From NCBI GenBank assembly GCA_013817245.1, contig JACDDA010000001.1, positions 186,001-250,000 of the forward strand: 64,000 nucleotides of DNA, given 5' to 3'. Origin of the DNA: Gammaproteobacteria bacterium (lineage in GTDB: Bacteria; Pseudomonadota; Gammaproteobacteria; HTCC5015). The position numbers and the translations under genes are program-made. The notes below the pieces were generated by a model. The model searched no databases and was not told the DNA's origin. It saw nothing but the letters and a program-made list of their open reading frames with translations. Positions 34,619 to 45,991 of this stretch are shown here, piece after piece. Within the stretch, counting starts at the first letter, position 1. Each line of letters begins with the position of its first letter.

Positions 34619-37558
34619 CTACGTTTCCATCCAGCGCTGCCAATAACGCGCAACACCTTCTACCACTGCACGCAATGCGGGCGATAATTCCGCCAGTACC
34701 GCATTTTCACCTTGTAATGCTTGACGGTGAATATGGCCCCGCAATTCACGATAAGCATCGGTCAAAAATGCAGCATCCGCTGTTTCAATTAAGCCAGCTT
34801 CAGCAAACGATTCCAGTAAGCGGATATTGTCAGGAAAGCGCGTTAATTCGGGGTGATCGGCCGACCACGCCAGAACGCCGTATTGCACCATAAATTCAAT
34901 ATCAGCGATACCACCTCTATCCTGTTTCAAGTCAAATTCGTCGTTTTTACTTTTACTTAAACTCTGTCGCATGCGCTCGCGCATTTCTTGCACCTCGACG
35001 CGCAAGATCGCCACATCACGTCTACGCATAAGGATCTCGCGACGAATCTGTGCAAACATTTCCGCTAACGCCGGATCACCCGCTACCCAACGCGCTCGGA
35101 CTAATGCTTGATACTCCCACGTCCAGGCTTTTTCACGCTGATATTGTGCAAAACCGGTAATGGATGGCACCAGCACTCCGGCCTGCCCGTCGGGACGCAA
35201 ACGTAAATCTACTTCGTACAACACACCCGCCACGGTGGTAGTGCCGACGCTATGCATAATCCGTTGCGCGAGTCGCGCAAAAAACACGGCATTATCGACA
35301 CTGCGCTCACCTTGCGTTACTTGTTCTTCGCCCACGCTGTTATGAATAAACACGATGTCTAAATCCGAACCATAACCCAGTTCGATGCCGCCTAATTTAC
35401 CGTATGCAATAATTCCCATACCCGGCGTTATCAATTGGCCGGCAAGATGAGCGCTGGGTTTGCCCCATTTTTGAGTAACGTCTTGCCACGCTTGACGATA
35501 TACCTCATCTAAAATAACTTCAGCAAGCCACGTTAATTGATCGGACACGCGCATCAACGGCAACGCTTCGGTTACGTCCATCGCAGCGACATGCAAAATT
35601 TGTTCGTGTTTAAAGTGTCGCAAACCATCAAGCTGACGTTCTTGATCATCAGGCTCGGCTTGCAAAAGTTCATGCACTCGCGTGCTAAGTTGTTGCGCCA
35701 TTTGTTCACGACGTGGTGCTTGATATAACTGTCGGCTATCTAACAAACCATCTAACAACAATGGATGTTGAATAATATAATCCGCTAGCCACTGACTCAC
35801 ACTGAACAATCGCGCTAATTGTTGCAAAGCTTGCGGATACTCAAGCAACAAGGACATATATACGGAACGCTGCGCAACCGCTTGCAGTAATTGCAATAAA
35901 CGTAGCAAGGTAATATCGGGCGCAGTACTTTGTGTTGCAACATTAATCATCGCCGGCAATACACGTTCAAAACGTTCACGCGCAATTGCGCTCATGCCTA
36001 ACACGACTCGACTCGTGACTAAATCACGCAGACGTTGATAAATATCCGCAGGATTGATAAACCCTGCGTGACTTAACGCATTTAAAGCGTGCTCGTGTTG
36101 CATTCGACCATCAGCCAAATCTAACCAGTGTGTTGTTATTGTATCAACCGATGGTGACGCACTCGTGCTTGCGCCGTGATCGGCACCTAACACCACGCGG
36201 GTAAAAATAGTATGCACATTCTCGCGGTGCTGATTTAGCTGTAAGAGGAACTCCTCCCATGTCGAAAAATTCATCGCATAATATAGACGGGTTTTTTCCA
36301 CTGATTTTAACGGCAAACTATGTACCTGTTGATCATTCACCATTTGCAAGCGATTCTCTGTATGTCGCAGAAACACATATGCATTTAATAATTGCTCTGC
36401 ATCAGTGGTCGTTAGGCTTTGATTAGCCAACAACACACCAATAACTTTTTGAATTGATCGCACTTGCAAAGCCGGTTCACGACCGCCACGAATTAATTGA
36501 AACGCCTGCCCGGTAAATTCCACTTCACGAATGCCACCTGCGCCTAATTTCACATTATCTTCTAAACCTTTACGCGCAACTTCGCGCATGATCATGTCTT
36601 TCATTTCGCGTAATGCGGCAAACGCGCCGTAATCTAAATAACGACGATAAACAAAAGGGCGCAATAAAATATGCAATGCTTGTTGATGCGCAGCTGTGCC
36701 CGTAATAGGACGCGCTTTAATCATCGCGTAACGTTCCCAATCACGCCCATGCAATTGGTAATACGATTCCAATGCGTCAAAATGCATCACTAAAGGGCCG
36801 GCTTCGCCCCACGGTCGCAGTCGCATATCGACTCGAAACACAAAACCATCCGCCGTAGTTTCATTTAAATATCGAATCAAACGTTGGCTTAATTGCACAA
36901 AAAAAGTTTGGTTATCAAGACTACGCTGATCCGGCGTTGCACACGTTTGACCCGTTTCAGGATAGGCAAAAATCAAATCAATATCAGACGAATAATTTAA
37001 TTCACCGCCACCTAACTTGCCCATACCCAGAATGACCATGGATTGCGCTTCGCCATTTTCACTTTGCGGCACGCCCTGTTTAGCAATGCCTTCTTGCCAT
37101 GCACGCGCATAAGCACATTGAATCGCTTGATCAGCCAAACGACTCAAAGCCGCTAAGGTTTCATCTAAATCTGCCCACCCTAATAAATCTCGACAGGCAA
37201 TTCTGGCCATCGCCCACTGCCGAGCAATGCGTAATTGAGCCATAAAATTAACAGCGTCCAAATCTGAACTGGACGGATCAAACGCCAAAACATCTTCACT
37301 TACAGGGGTTTGCCAAGCCTGAATTAAAGCCAAAGCCTGTCCAGGATCTTTCACAAACGTCCGCGCTACAAAAGGACTGCACGTAAAGATGCGGCCTAAA
37401 ATAGCTTTAAAATCAGTGACTTGCTGGTCTGAACCGATTAATAAAGAAACGGGAACGCGCACGCTTTGGGCTGCACAAGCAGCTTCAAAATCGCTTAATT
37501 GCTGCTCAGTCAATGGTGCTAATTCAGTCAAGTCTTGCCATTTCATATTTGAAATCAT
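34619..37558 (-). CDS. glnE: Bifunctional glutamine synthetase adenylyltransferase / deadenylase GlnE
   Basis: A 979-residue enzyme that adenylylates and deadenylylates glutamine synthetase in response to PII. Two nucleotidyltransferase domains are evident: the N-terminal deadenylase with 'MGKLGGGELNYSSDIDLIFAY' and the C-terminal adenylylase with 'YGKLGGIELGYGSDLDIVFIH'. 'DMRLRPWGEAGPLVM' and 'DLRLRPDGQAGVLVPS' are their paired motifs. The length is that of the full proteobacterial enzyme, and both G-S-D-x-D metal sites are intact. It is divergent from the iron-transport operon. Confidence 0.97.
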   Translation of the reverse strand: MISNMKWQDLTELAPLTEQQLSDFEAACAAQSVRVPVSLLIGSDQQVTDFKAILGRIFTCSPFVARTFVKDPGQALALIQAWQTPVSEDVLAFDPSSSDLDAVNFMAQLRIARQWAMARIACRDLLGWADLDETLAALSRLADQAIQCAYARAWQEGIAKQGVPQSENGEAQSMVILGMGKLGGGELNYSSDIDLIFAYPETGQTCATPDQRSLDNQTFFVQLSQRLIRYLNETTADGFVFRVDMRLRPWGEAGPLVMHFDALESYYQLHGRDWERYAMIKARPITGTAAHQQALHILLRPFVYRRYLDYGAFAALREMKDMIMREVARKGLEDNVKLGAGGIREVEFTGQAFQLIRGGREPALQVRSIQKVIGVLLANQSLTTTDAEQLLNAYVFLRHTENRLQMVNDQQVHSLPLKSVEKTRLYYAMNFSTWEEFLLQLNQHRENVHTIFTRVVLGADHGASTSASPSVDTITTHWLDLADGRMQHEHALNALSHAGFINPADIYQRLRDLVTSRVVLGMSAIARERFERVLPAMINVATQSTAPDITLLRLLQLLQAVAQRSVYMSLLLEYPQALQQLARLFSVSQWLADYIIQHPLLLDGLLDSRQLYQAPRREQMAQQLSTRVHELLQAEPDDQERQLDGLRHFKHEQILHVAAMDVTEALPLMRVSDQLTWLAEVILDEVYRQAWQDVTQKWGKPSAHLAGQLITPGMGIIAYGKLGGIELGYGSDLDIVFIHNSVGEEQVTQGERSVDNAVFFARLAQRIMHSVGTTTVAGVLYEVDLRLRPDGQAGVLVPSITGFAQYQREKAWTWEYQALVRARWVAGDPALAEMFAQIRREILMRRRDVAILRVEVQEMRERMRQSLSKSKNDEFDLKQDRGGIADIEFMVQYGVLAWSADHPELTRFPDNIRLLESFAEAGLIETADAAFLTDAYRELRGHIHRQALQGENAVLAELSPALRAVVEGVARYWQRWMET

Positions 37559-37577
37559 ATGGAACTCTTATCAAGAA

Positions 37578-37592
37578 TGTTTATCATTTGCA
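37578..37592. promoter_or_regulatory. Candidate Fur box upstream of iron ABC transporter
   Basis: TGTTTATCATTTGCA matches the 7-1-7 Fur consensus at 10 of 14 defined positions. It lies next to the -35 region of the predicted promoter for the iron-transport genes, where Fur would block transcription when iron is plentiful. Confidence 0.5.
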
Positions 37593-37621
37593 TTTTAGAA
37601 GTGTCCTCTGCCCTATATAAT
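37593..37621 (+). promoter_or_regulatory. Candidate promoter of iron ABC transporter operon
   Basis: A perfect TATAAT (37616-37621) with a 17-nt spacer to a weak -35 (TTTTAG). The start would fall about 45 bp before the first gene. Confidence 0.5.
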
Positions 37622-37671
37622 GCTGCATAGTCCACCAAACACTTAACCTTTAATCTCAGGAAAAGATCATC

Positions 37672-38724
37672 ATGCTACTCATTCGGTCTTATTTCGCATC
37701 CAGCATCCTGTTCTTATCTAGCATGGTCATTGTTGGCGGGTTGATGTTAAGCCAGCCCACCTTCGCCAAAGAGATTCAAGAAGTTAACGTTTACTCTTAT
37801 CGCGCAGAAAATCTGATCAAACCTTTGTTGGATCAATTTACTCAAGAAACCGGTATTAAAGTCAATTTAGTCACCGGTAAAGCAGATGCTTTATTTCAGC
37901 GTTTACAAGCAGAAGGTCGTCATTCTCCTGCGGATCTTTTATTAACTACCGATGCGGGTCGTTTGTATCGCGCTAAAGAAGCCAATTTATTACAAGCTAT
38001 TCAATCGCCATTATTAGAGAAACGTATTCCCGCACATTTGCGTGATGCCGATAACCAATGGTTCGGCTTATCGTATCGCGCACGCGTCATCATGTATAAC
38101 AAAGCTAAAATTGATCCTAAAACGCTGCAACACTATAACGATCTCACGAAAAGCAGTTTAAAAAATAAACTGTGCATGCGTTCTTCTAGCAATATCTACA
38201 ATCAATCATTACTCGCTTCTTTTATCGCGAATCAAGGCGCTGCCAAAGCCGAACAATGGGCGAAAGGCATTGTCATGAATCTAGCACACGATCCTAAAGG
38301 AAATGATGAAAGTCAGATTTCAGGCGTTGCGGTTGGTGAATGCGATGTGACTCTCGCCAATACTTATTACCTCGGTAACTGGTTAAGCAATTCACAAACT
38401 GCAAACTTAGCGCAACAGGTCGGCGTAATTTTTCCTGAGCAAGATGGTCGCGGTACGCATATTAACGTAAGCGGTGCAGGCATCACTCGTTATGCAAAAA
38501 ACAAAACGGCAGCTTTAAAATTATTGGAATATATGGTGAGTGATAACGCTCAACATTGGTATGCAGAAGCGAATCATGAATATCCCGTTGTTAATGGCAT
38601 TGAACCCAGCGCCATTGTTAAACAATGGGGTTATCCTTTTAAAACAGATACCTTACCATTGTCCAAGTTAGGCGAATTAAACGCTGAAGCCGTACGGATT
38701 TTTGATCGAGTCGGCTGGCAATAA
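37672..38724 (+). CDS. Iron(III) ABC transporter substrate-binding protein (FbpA-like)
   Basis: A 350-residue periplasmic binding protein with a signal peptide ending near 'PTFAKEIQEVNVYSYR'. 'GIKVNLVTGKADALFQRLQAEG' and 'SPADLLLTTDAGRL' are family blocks, and the paired tyrosines in 'CDVTLANTYYLGNWL' correspond to the Fe3+-ligating pair of FbpA/FutA proteins. It should deliver ferric iron to the permease encoded next. AGGAAAAG precedes the ATG. It is first of three genes; the Fur-like site upstream supports iron control. Confidence 0.92.
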   Translation: MLLIRSYFASSILFLSSMVIVGGLMLSQPTFAKEIQEVNVYSYRAENLIKPLLDQFTQETGIKVNLVTGKADALFQRLQAEGRHSPADLLLTTDAGRLYRAKEANLLQAIQSPLLEKRIPAHLRDADNQWFGLSYRARVIMYNKAKIDPKTLQHYNDLTKSSLKNKLCMRSSSNIYNQSLLASFIANQGAAKAEQWAKGIVMNLAHDPKGNDESQISGVAVGECDVTLANTYYLGNWLSNSQTANLAQQVGVIFPEQDGRGTHINVSGAGITRYAKNKTAALKLLEYMVSDNAQHWYAEANHEYPVVNGIEPSAIVKQWGYPFKTDTLPLSKLGELNAEAVRIFDRVGWQ

Positions 38725-38745
38725 TTTTTGCCATCGCTACAGACA

Positions 38746-40449
38746 ATGGCCTCACTTAGTTTTTTTCAACATTATCATCACCATATTCAGCGCTTGCAAT
38801 ATTCATTGCGCCGCAGCAGCTGGAGTTTAAGTGCGGTTTTTTTAGCATTATTAATTAGCTTACCCGTACTCACTTTATTATCTTATTTACTTCAACCTAA
38901 CGCCCAAGTTTGGCAACACTTAGCGAGTACCGTGTTGCCAAAATATATTTACAACTCTTTGTGGTTAATGTTTGGCGTAGGCAGTTTGAGTTTAATAATA
39001 GGAATCAGCACGGCATGGTTAGTCAGTATGTGTCGTTTCCCAGGCCGTAATTATTTGCAATGGGCTTTATTATTGCCGATGGCTATTCCCGGTTACATTA
39101 TTGCTTTTACGTATGCCGGCTTATTAGATCCGGCGGGCATCGTGCAAACACAGTTGCGTGATACCTTTGCATGGCAATACGGCGACTATTGGTTTCCAGA
39201 GATACGTTCCTTGTGGGGCGCGATTGTTATGTTGAGCTTAGTGCTTTATCCGTATGTGTATCTCACTGCGCGTGCTGCATTCTTAGAACAATCCATTTGT
39301 GTATTAGAAGTGAGTCGCACCCTCGGCTGCACGGCATGGCGCGCATTTTTTCGCATTGCCTTACCGCTTGCACGACCCGCTATTGTCGCCGGATTATTAT
39401 TAGCGTTGATGGAGACGCTTGCCGATTTTGGTACCGTGGATTATTTTGGCGTACCTACTTTTACCACCGGGATTTTTCGTACGTGGTTTGGTTTAGGTGA
39501 CGCTGCAGCTGCGGCTCAACTCGCGTGTGTATTAATGAGTTTCATTTTTATCTTGATTGTAGTTGAACGTATTTCACGTCAAGGCGCACGTTATCATCAC
39601 ACCAGCAGTCGTTATTCAGAACTGCCTGCTTATCATTTAAAAGGCGTATGGAAATTAACGGCTATTAGCATTTGTTTATTGCCGGTGTTATTAGGTTTTA
39701 TTATTCCGGCTACGCAATTATTGCGCTGGTCATGGCAAACTTTTTCCAATGACGCGGAGTTTCATACATTAATTTTTAATAGTTTATGGTTAGCCAGCAT
39801 CACGGCACTATTAGCCTTATTATTAGCTGCTGCGTTAGCCTACGGTCAACGCCTACATCCAAGCTTAATGGTGCGCGCTTCATTACGTTTCGCAGGCACT
39901 GGTTACGCAATGCCCGGCACTGTAATAGCAGTGGGCGTAATGATTTTAGCGGGAGCTTTTGATGCGCGGCTCGATACATTCTGGCAACAACTTTTTAACG
40001 AATACTCACCGATATTATTAAGCGGCACTTTTGTGGCGCTCATTTTTGCTTATCTTGTGCGTTTTTTATCCGTTTCACTAAGCACAGTAGAAGCAGGCTT
40101 AGGCAAAATAAAACCTAGCATGGATGATGCAGCACGCGCCTTAGGTCGACGCGCATTACCCACTTTATTAAACATCCACTTTCCACTCATGCGTGGCACA
40201 CTGTTGACCGCATTGCTCATGGTATTTGTCGACGTTATGAAAGAATTACCGGCCACTTTAGTCATGCGGCCTTTTAATTTTAATACTTTAGCGGTACGCG
40301 CTTATGAATTAGCGAGCGAAGAACAACTTGCTGCCGCTGCGCCTGCCGGATTAGCCATTGTTGTAGCGGGCATTATTCCCGTTATTCTCATTAGTTATTC
40401 AATTCAACGTGCACGCCCCGGCACACACGCTAACAATATCACTCCTTAA
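38746..40449 (+). CDS. Iron(III) ABC transporter permease (FbpB-like, fused double permease)
   Basis: About 567 residues with roughly twelve transmembrane helices arranged as two homologous halves, as in FbpB/SfuB. Each half carries an EAA-type loop contacting the ATPase: 'EVSRTLGCTAWRAFFRIALPLARPAI' and 'DAARALGRRALPTLLNIHFPLMRGTL'. The ATG at 38746 is preferred; a TTG at 38728 is the alternative, and neither has a clear ribosome site. It is the inner-membrane channel for ferric iron. Confidence 0.92.
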   Translation: MASLSFFQHYHHHIQRLQYSLRRSSWSLSAVFLALLISLPVLTLLSYLLQPNAQVWQHLASTVLPKYIYNSLWLMFGVGSLSLIIGISTAWLVSMCRFPGRNYLQWALLLPMAIPGYIIAFTYAGLLDPAGIVQTQLRDTFAWQYGDYWFPEIRSLWGAIVMLSLVLYPYVYLTARAAFLEQSICVLEVSRTLGCTAWRAFFRIALPLARPAIVAGLLLALMETLADFGTVDYFGVPTFTTGIFRTWFGLGDAAAAAQLACVLMSFIFILIVVERISRQGARYHHTSSRYSELPAYHLKGVWKLTAISICLLPVLLGFIIPATQLLRWSWQTFSNDAEFHTLIFNSLWLASITALLALLLAAALAYGQRLHPSLMVRASLRFAGTGYAMPGTVIAVGVMILAGAFDARLDTFWQQLFNEYSPILLSGTFVALIFAYLVRFLSVSLSTVEAGLGKIKPSMDDAARALGRRALPTLLNIHFPLMRGTLLTALLMVFVDVMKELPATLVMRPFNFNTLAVRAYELASEEQLAAAAPAGLAIVVAGIIPVILISYSIQRARPGTHANNITP

Positions 40450-40465
40450 CAGTGACAAATATTTT

Positions 40466-41533
40466 ATGACGAGTTTGCAAGTCGACCATTTATTTATTCG
40501 TTATCGCAACACGGAAGCTGTGCACGATTTATCATTCTCTTTACAAAGCGGTGAAATTGGTTGTTTACTCGGGCCTTCTGGCTGCGGTAAAACGACGACC
40601 TTACGCAGCATTGCAGGTTTTATCGAGCCTCATAGCGGCAATGTTTTATTAGACAACATCAGTGTTTCGCGACCCGGTTGGATGTTACCCACTGAACAAC
40701 GTCGCATCGGCATGGTATTTCAAGATTTTGCTTTGTTTCCGCATTTAAATATTGCCGACAATATTGGTTTTGGCTTACACACTTTAACGAAGAACATGCG
40801 CCAACAACGCATTAATGAATTACTTGAACTCGTTGGCTTGCCACATTTATTACTTAAATATCCCCATGAACTATCCGGTGGCCAACAACAACGGATCGCT
40901 TTAGCACGCGCCATCGCACCTCGCCCGCATATTTTATTATTGGATGAACCGTTTTCTAGCATTGATATTGAATTACGTGAACAGTTAGCACGTGAGGTAC
41001 GAAACATTATTAAGCAAGAAAGTATTACTGCTTTATTGGTGACGCATGATCAACTGGAAGCTTTTGCGGTCGCTGATCATATTGGCGTCATGCGTGCGGG
41101 GCGTTTGCATCAATGGGATACTGGTTATAACTTGTATCATGAACCTAACGATTTATTTGTAGCTGATTTTATCGGTCAAGGTACATTGGTTCCCGGCACC
41201 GTTTTAGAAAATAAACGCGTAGAAACTGAATTCGGCATATTTGGTTATAGCAAAACGCGTGAATCGCTGACCGCTGGCGATACAGTACACATTTTAGTCA
41301 GGCCTGACGACGTTATTCATGATGATCTCACACCTAAAATCATGGCGGTCGTCACGGAAAAAGCTTTTCGCGGCGCCGATTTTTTATACACCTTACGTCT
41401 GCCAACAGGTCAAGCACTCATGTGTCTTGCGCCCAGCCATCATAATCATGCCATCGGCGAAGCCATTGGCATTCGTTTAGAATTGGATCACTTAGTATTA
41501 TTTAAAGGCGAGCCGCATTGTTCTGTTAGTTAA
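40466..41533 (+). CDS. Iron(III) ABC transporter ATP-binding protein (FbpC-like)
   Basis: About 355 residues from the ATG at 40466; earlier in-frame codons overlap the permease gene and are rejected. Walker A is 'GPSGCGKTT' (36-44), the ABC signature 'LSGGQQQR', Walker B 'ILLLDEPFSSID' and the H-loop 'LVTHDQLEAF'. The C-terminal half is a TOBE-type regulatory domain ('VHILVRPDDV'). It powers ferric iron import with the two preceding proteins. Confidence 0.93.
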   Translation: MTSLQVDHLFIRYRNTEAVHDLSFSLQSGEIGCLLGPSGCGKTTTLRSIAGFIEPHSGNVLLDNISVSRPGWMLPTEQRRIGMVFQDFALFPHLNIADNIGFGLHTLTKNMRQQRINELLELVGLPHLLLKYPHELSGGQQQRIALARAIAPRPHILLLDEPFSSIDIELREQLAREVRNIIKQESITALLVTHDQLEAFAVADHIGVMRAGRLHQWDTGYNLYHEPNDLFVADFIGQGTLVPGTVLENKRVETEFGIFGYSKTRESLTAGDTVHILVRPDDVIHDDLTPKIMAVVTEKAFRGADFLYTLRLPTGQALMCLAPSHHNHAIGEAIGIRLELDHLVLFKGEPHCSVS

Positions 41534-41629
41534 TTGTTTAACCTCGTACTTTTAAAAAATAGCTGATTTGTCACGACGAAGTTATATAAGTGTCACTAAA
41601 ATGACACATTAGAGATTTATGGTGGTCGC

Positions 41630-42184
41630 ATGTTAACCAGACATTCCATGACCACGCATTGCAATCAATGGTTTGCTTATTGGGCCGCGCGCGAACTTGG
41701 TTTGTGTTTAAAATTAAATCATGGTTGCAACAAGCCGTTAATAAAACAATTCTTCTCCGTCATTAGTCGTCTCGGCAACGGCGTGTTCTGGTACAGTTTA
41801 ATTTTAGTCTTGCCACTTATCTATGGCGTTGATGCATTAATGATTAGCGTGCAAATGACCATCAGCGGTTTAATTGGTTTAGCCATTTACAAATCCATCA
41901 AAGCCGTCACTTTGCGCGAACGCCCTTACTATTTGCATAGCAACATTCAACTCGGCACTGCACCTTTAGATCGTTATAGTTTTCCTTCTGGTCATACCTT
42001 GCACGCGTTCAACTTTACCTTAATCGCTATTTATCATTATCCAGAACTCAGTTTTTTGTTAATTCCTTTTATGTTGTTGGTCGCTGTATCGCGCGTGGTG
42101 CTCGGACTGCACTATCCAACCGATGTTATTTGCGGCGCAATACTCGGCAGCTTAGTAGCGGCGACTAGTTTGGTATTGGTATAA
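41630..42184 (+). CDS. PAP2-family membrane phosphatase
   Basis: A 184-residue protein with about five or six hydrophobic segments. The three phosphatase motifs are complete: 'KAVTLRERP' (K-x6-R-P), 'SFPSGHTLHAF' and 'SRVVLGLHYPTD' (S-R-x5-H-x3-D). It should dephosphorylate a lipid phosphate such as phosphatidate or undecaprenyl diphosphate; the substrate is not fixed by sequence. It is 17 bp before a glycosyltransferase gene and followed by dgkA. Confidence 0.9.
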   Translation: MLTRHSMTTHCNQWFAYWAARELGLCLKLNHGCNKPLIKQFFSVISRLGNGVFWYSLILVLPLIYGVDALMISVQMTISGLIGLAIYKSIKAVTLRERPYYLHSNIQLGTAPLDRYSFPSGHTLHAFNFTLIAIYHYPELSFLLIPFMLLVAVSRVVLGLHYPTDVICGAILGSLVAATSLVLV

Positions 42185-42201
42185 ATTAATTTAGGAATGA
42201 T

Positions 42202-43404
42202 ATGCGTATTTTAATGATTTCTGACGTCTATTTCCCGCGTGTCAACGGTGTTTCTACTTCGATTCAAACTTTTCGCCAAGAATTAACTCAACGCGGTCAT
42301 CGCGTCGATTTAATTGCACCCGCTTATCCTGCGCAATGGCAAGATGATGAACATACCCAACGCATACCGTCTCGATATTTATTTGTGGATCCTGAAGATC
42401 GCATTATCCACTATCGCAAACTCATGCAATTACTGCCGGATTTAAAACGCCAACATTACGATGTGGTTCATATTCAAACTCCTTTTATTGCGCATTATGC
42501 AGGCGTCAAATTAGCACGCGCATTACAAATACCGTGTATCGAAAGTTATCACACCTATTTCGAAGAATATTTATTTCATTATGTACCATGGCTCCCTAAA
42601 AATTGGATGCGTGCCGCAGCACGGTTTTTTACACGTAAACAATGCGCACAGCTAGACGCGTTAATAGTGCCTTCTTCAGCTATGCGTGATGCCTTATTTA
42701 ATTATGGTATCGATACGGCGATGCACATTATTCCTACCGGCATACGCTTAGAACAATTTAAAGGTGGCGATGGCGCGCGCTTTCGCAACAAGCACAACAT
42801 TCCTTTAGACCGACCCACCTTAGTGCATATCGGTCGTGTCGCACACGAAAAAAATATTGGCTTCGTGATTGAGTGCTTAGCCGAGATCAAAAGTAGCATA
42901 CCGAATGTATTATTGGTTATTGCAGGCGAAGGTCCAGCTTTAAATGGTTTACGCAAACAAGCCCAACAACTCAAGCTCAGCGATAATATTAAATTTGTAG
43001 GTTATCTATCACGCGAACATGAATTATTAGATTGCTACAAAGCTGGCGATGTTTTTGTATTTGCATCTAAAACCGAAACCCAAGGTTTAGTATTATTAGA
43101 AGCGATGACATTAGGCGTACCCGTCGTATCAACTGCTTATATGGGCGCCAAAGATATTTTAGCAACTAGCCAAGGTGCATTGGTTGCAGAAGACTCTGTT
43201 ACTGATTTTAGCCAAAAAGTATGCACGTTATTAAATGATGCGGCGTTACGCGCGCGTTTATCGGCGGAAGGTATTGAGTATGTTAAACAATGGTCAGCGG
43301 GCGCTATGGCAGAAACCTTATTAACATTTTATGGCCAACTCAAAAAACACCCTACTCTTTCTGCTCCTAATAATATCAACAGCAGTCCTGTAGACAATTT
43401 GTAA
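42202..43404 (+). CDS. Glycosyltransferase family 4 protein, possible glycolipid synthase
   Basis: A 400-residue GT-B enzyme starting 'MRILMISDVYFPRVNGVSTSIQTF', a beginning typical of lipid-directed GT4 enzymes. 'SYHTYFEEYLFHYVPW' with 'VVPSSAMRD', 'IPTGIRL', 'GRVAHEKNIGFVIECL' and 'ASKTETQGLVLLEAMTLGVPVV' complete the fold. Similar proteins glycosylate diacylglycerol or mannosylate lipids. Its place between a PAP2 phosphatase and DgkA suggests a diacylglycerol-linked substrate, which is inference. Confidence 0.82.
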   Translation: MRILMISDVYFPRVNGVSTSIQTFRQELTQRGHRVDLIAPAYPAQWQDDEHTQRIPSRYLFVDPEDRIIHYRKLMQLLPDLKRQHYDVVHIQTPFIAHYAGVKLARALQIPCIESYHTYFEEYLFHYVPWLPKNWMRAAARFFTRKQCAQLDALIVPSSAMRDALFNYGIDTAMHIIPTGIRLEQFKGGDGARFRNKHNIPLDRPTLVHIGRVAHEKNIGFVIECLAEIKSSIPNVLLVIAGEGPALNGLRKQAQQLKLSDNIKFVGYLSREHELLDCYKAGDVFVFASKTETQGLVLLEAMTLGVPVVSTAYMGAKDILATSQGALVAEDSVTDFSQKVCTLLNDAALRARLSAEGIEYVKQWSAGAMAETLLTFYGQLKKHPTLSAPNNINSSPVDNL

Positions 43405-43489
43405 TCCTGCAATCATTTATCAACGTGCAGTATTTTTTATGTTCTTCCGTTACACTAGCGACGCTGTAAATTTACGCTAGGAGTAAATA

Positions 43490-43861
43490 GTGAAACCCGG
43501 AAAAACAGGCATTGCACGCATCATTGATGCTACTCGTTATTCTTTTAATGGCATGCGCGCGTCATGGAAAACCGAATCTGCATTTCGGCAAGAAGTGTGT
43601 TTAACAGTGGTGTTAACGCCGTTAGCTTTTTGGTTAGGACAATCGCCAGTTGAATACGCATTATTAATTGGTAGTTGCTTAATCGTACTCACTACCGAAT
43701 TACTTAATACTGCAGTCGAGATGGTCGTAGATCGAGTCGGTTCTGAATATCATGATCTCGCCGGCCGCGCTAAAGATGCGGGTTCTGCTGCGGTCTTCAT
43801 GAGCTTGTTATTCACAACGGTTGTGTGGGGCGCTATTATTTATCAACGCTTTGCTGCATAA
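43490..43861 (+). CDS. dgkA: Diacylglycerol kinase DgkA
   Basis: A 123-residue integral membrane kinase with a GTG start preceded by AGGAGT. 'FNGMRASWKTESAFRQEV' and 'ELLNTAVEMVVDRVGSEYHDLAGRAKDAGSAAVF' are the family motif around the active site, and three transmembrane helices are evident. It phosphorylates diacylglycerol to phosphatidate. Together with the PAP2 phosphatase and glycosyltransferase just upstream it completes a lipid module. Confidence 0.95.
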   Translation: MKPGKTGIARIIDATRYSFNGMRASWKTESAFRQEVCLTVVLTPLAFWLGQSPVEYALLIGSCLIVLTTELLNTAVEMVVDRVGSEYHDLAGRAKDAGSAAVFMSLLFTTVVWGAIIYQRFAA

Positions 43862-43888
43862 AATAATTCCGCGAAAATAATGAGCATA

Positions 43889-43920
43889 AAAAAAGCCCCG
43901 CATTGCGGGGCTTTTTATTA
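43889..43920. terminator. Bidirectional terminator between dgkA and groL
   Basis: AAAAGCCCCGC / GCGGGGCTTTT around ATT, with A/T-rich flanks on both sides, serving the convergent genes. Confidence 0.9.
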
Positions 43921-43942
43921 TTCCAACTAATTTATAGTCAGC

Positions 43943-45595
<1,653 letters not shown>

Positions 45596-45604
45596 TTAAT
45601 CTGA

Positions 45605-45895
45605 TTAAGCTTCAATGACGGCCATGATGTCGTCTTCACGCATCACTAATACTTCTTGGCCATCGACTTTGACTTCGGTGCCGGAATATTTACCGAACAA
45701 CACTTTGTCTCCCACTTTCAGATCCAGGCGACGAATTTCACCATTTTCCAAAATTTTGCCATTACCCACGGCTAACACTTCGCCTTTAATGGGTTTTTCA
45801 GCAGCGGAGTCAGGAATGACGATGCCGCCTGGGCTGGTACGTTCTTCTTCGGTGCGCTTGATGATCACTCGATCATGCAATGGACGAATCTTCAT
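45605..45895 (-). CDS. groS: 10 kDa co-chaperonin GroES
   Basis: A 96-residue lid of the GroEL chamber. The ATG at 45895 is chosen because GGAG lies seven bases before it; the ATG at 45901 is too close. '[13 protein letters not shown]', the mobile loop '[13 protein letters not shown]' and '[16 protein letters not shown]' are typical. It precedes groL. Confidence 0.98.
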   Translation of the reverse strand: MKIRPLHDRVIIKRTEEERTSPGGIVIPDSAAEKPIKGEVLAVGNGKILENGEIRRLDLKVGDKVLFGKYSGTEVKVDGQEVLVMREDDIMAVIEA

Positions 45896-45964
45896 GGGCA
45901 TTCTCCATAAAATTACTGTTAACTTAATAAATTCAAAGACTTAAGAAAAATTGCCAAATTGCTA

Positions 45965-45991
45965 TTAGCACTCCCCTTAAGAGAGTGCCAA
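45965..45991. promoter_or_regulatory. CIRCE element (HrcA operator)
   Basis: TTAGCACTC, nine bases, then GAGTGCCAA: the CIRCE inverted repeat with one mismatch (C for T) in the second arm. It lies about 70 bp before groS, which is therefore expected to be repressed by HrcA. The hrcA gene is not in the window. Confidence 0.93.
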
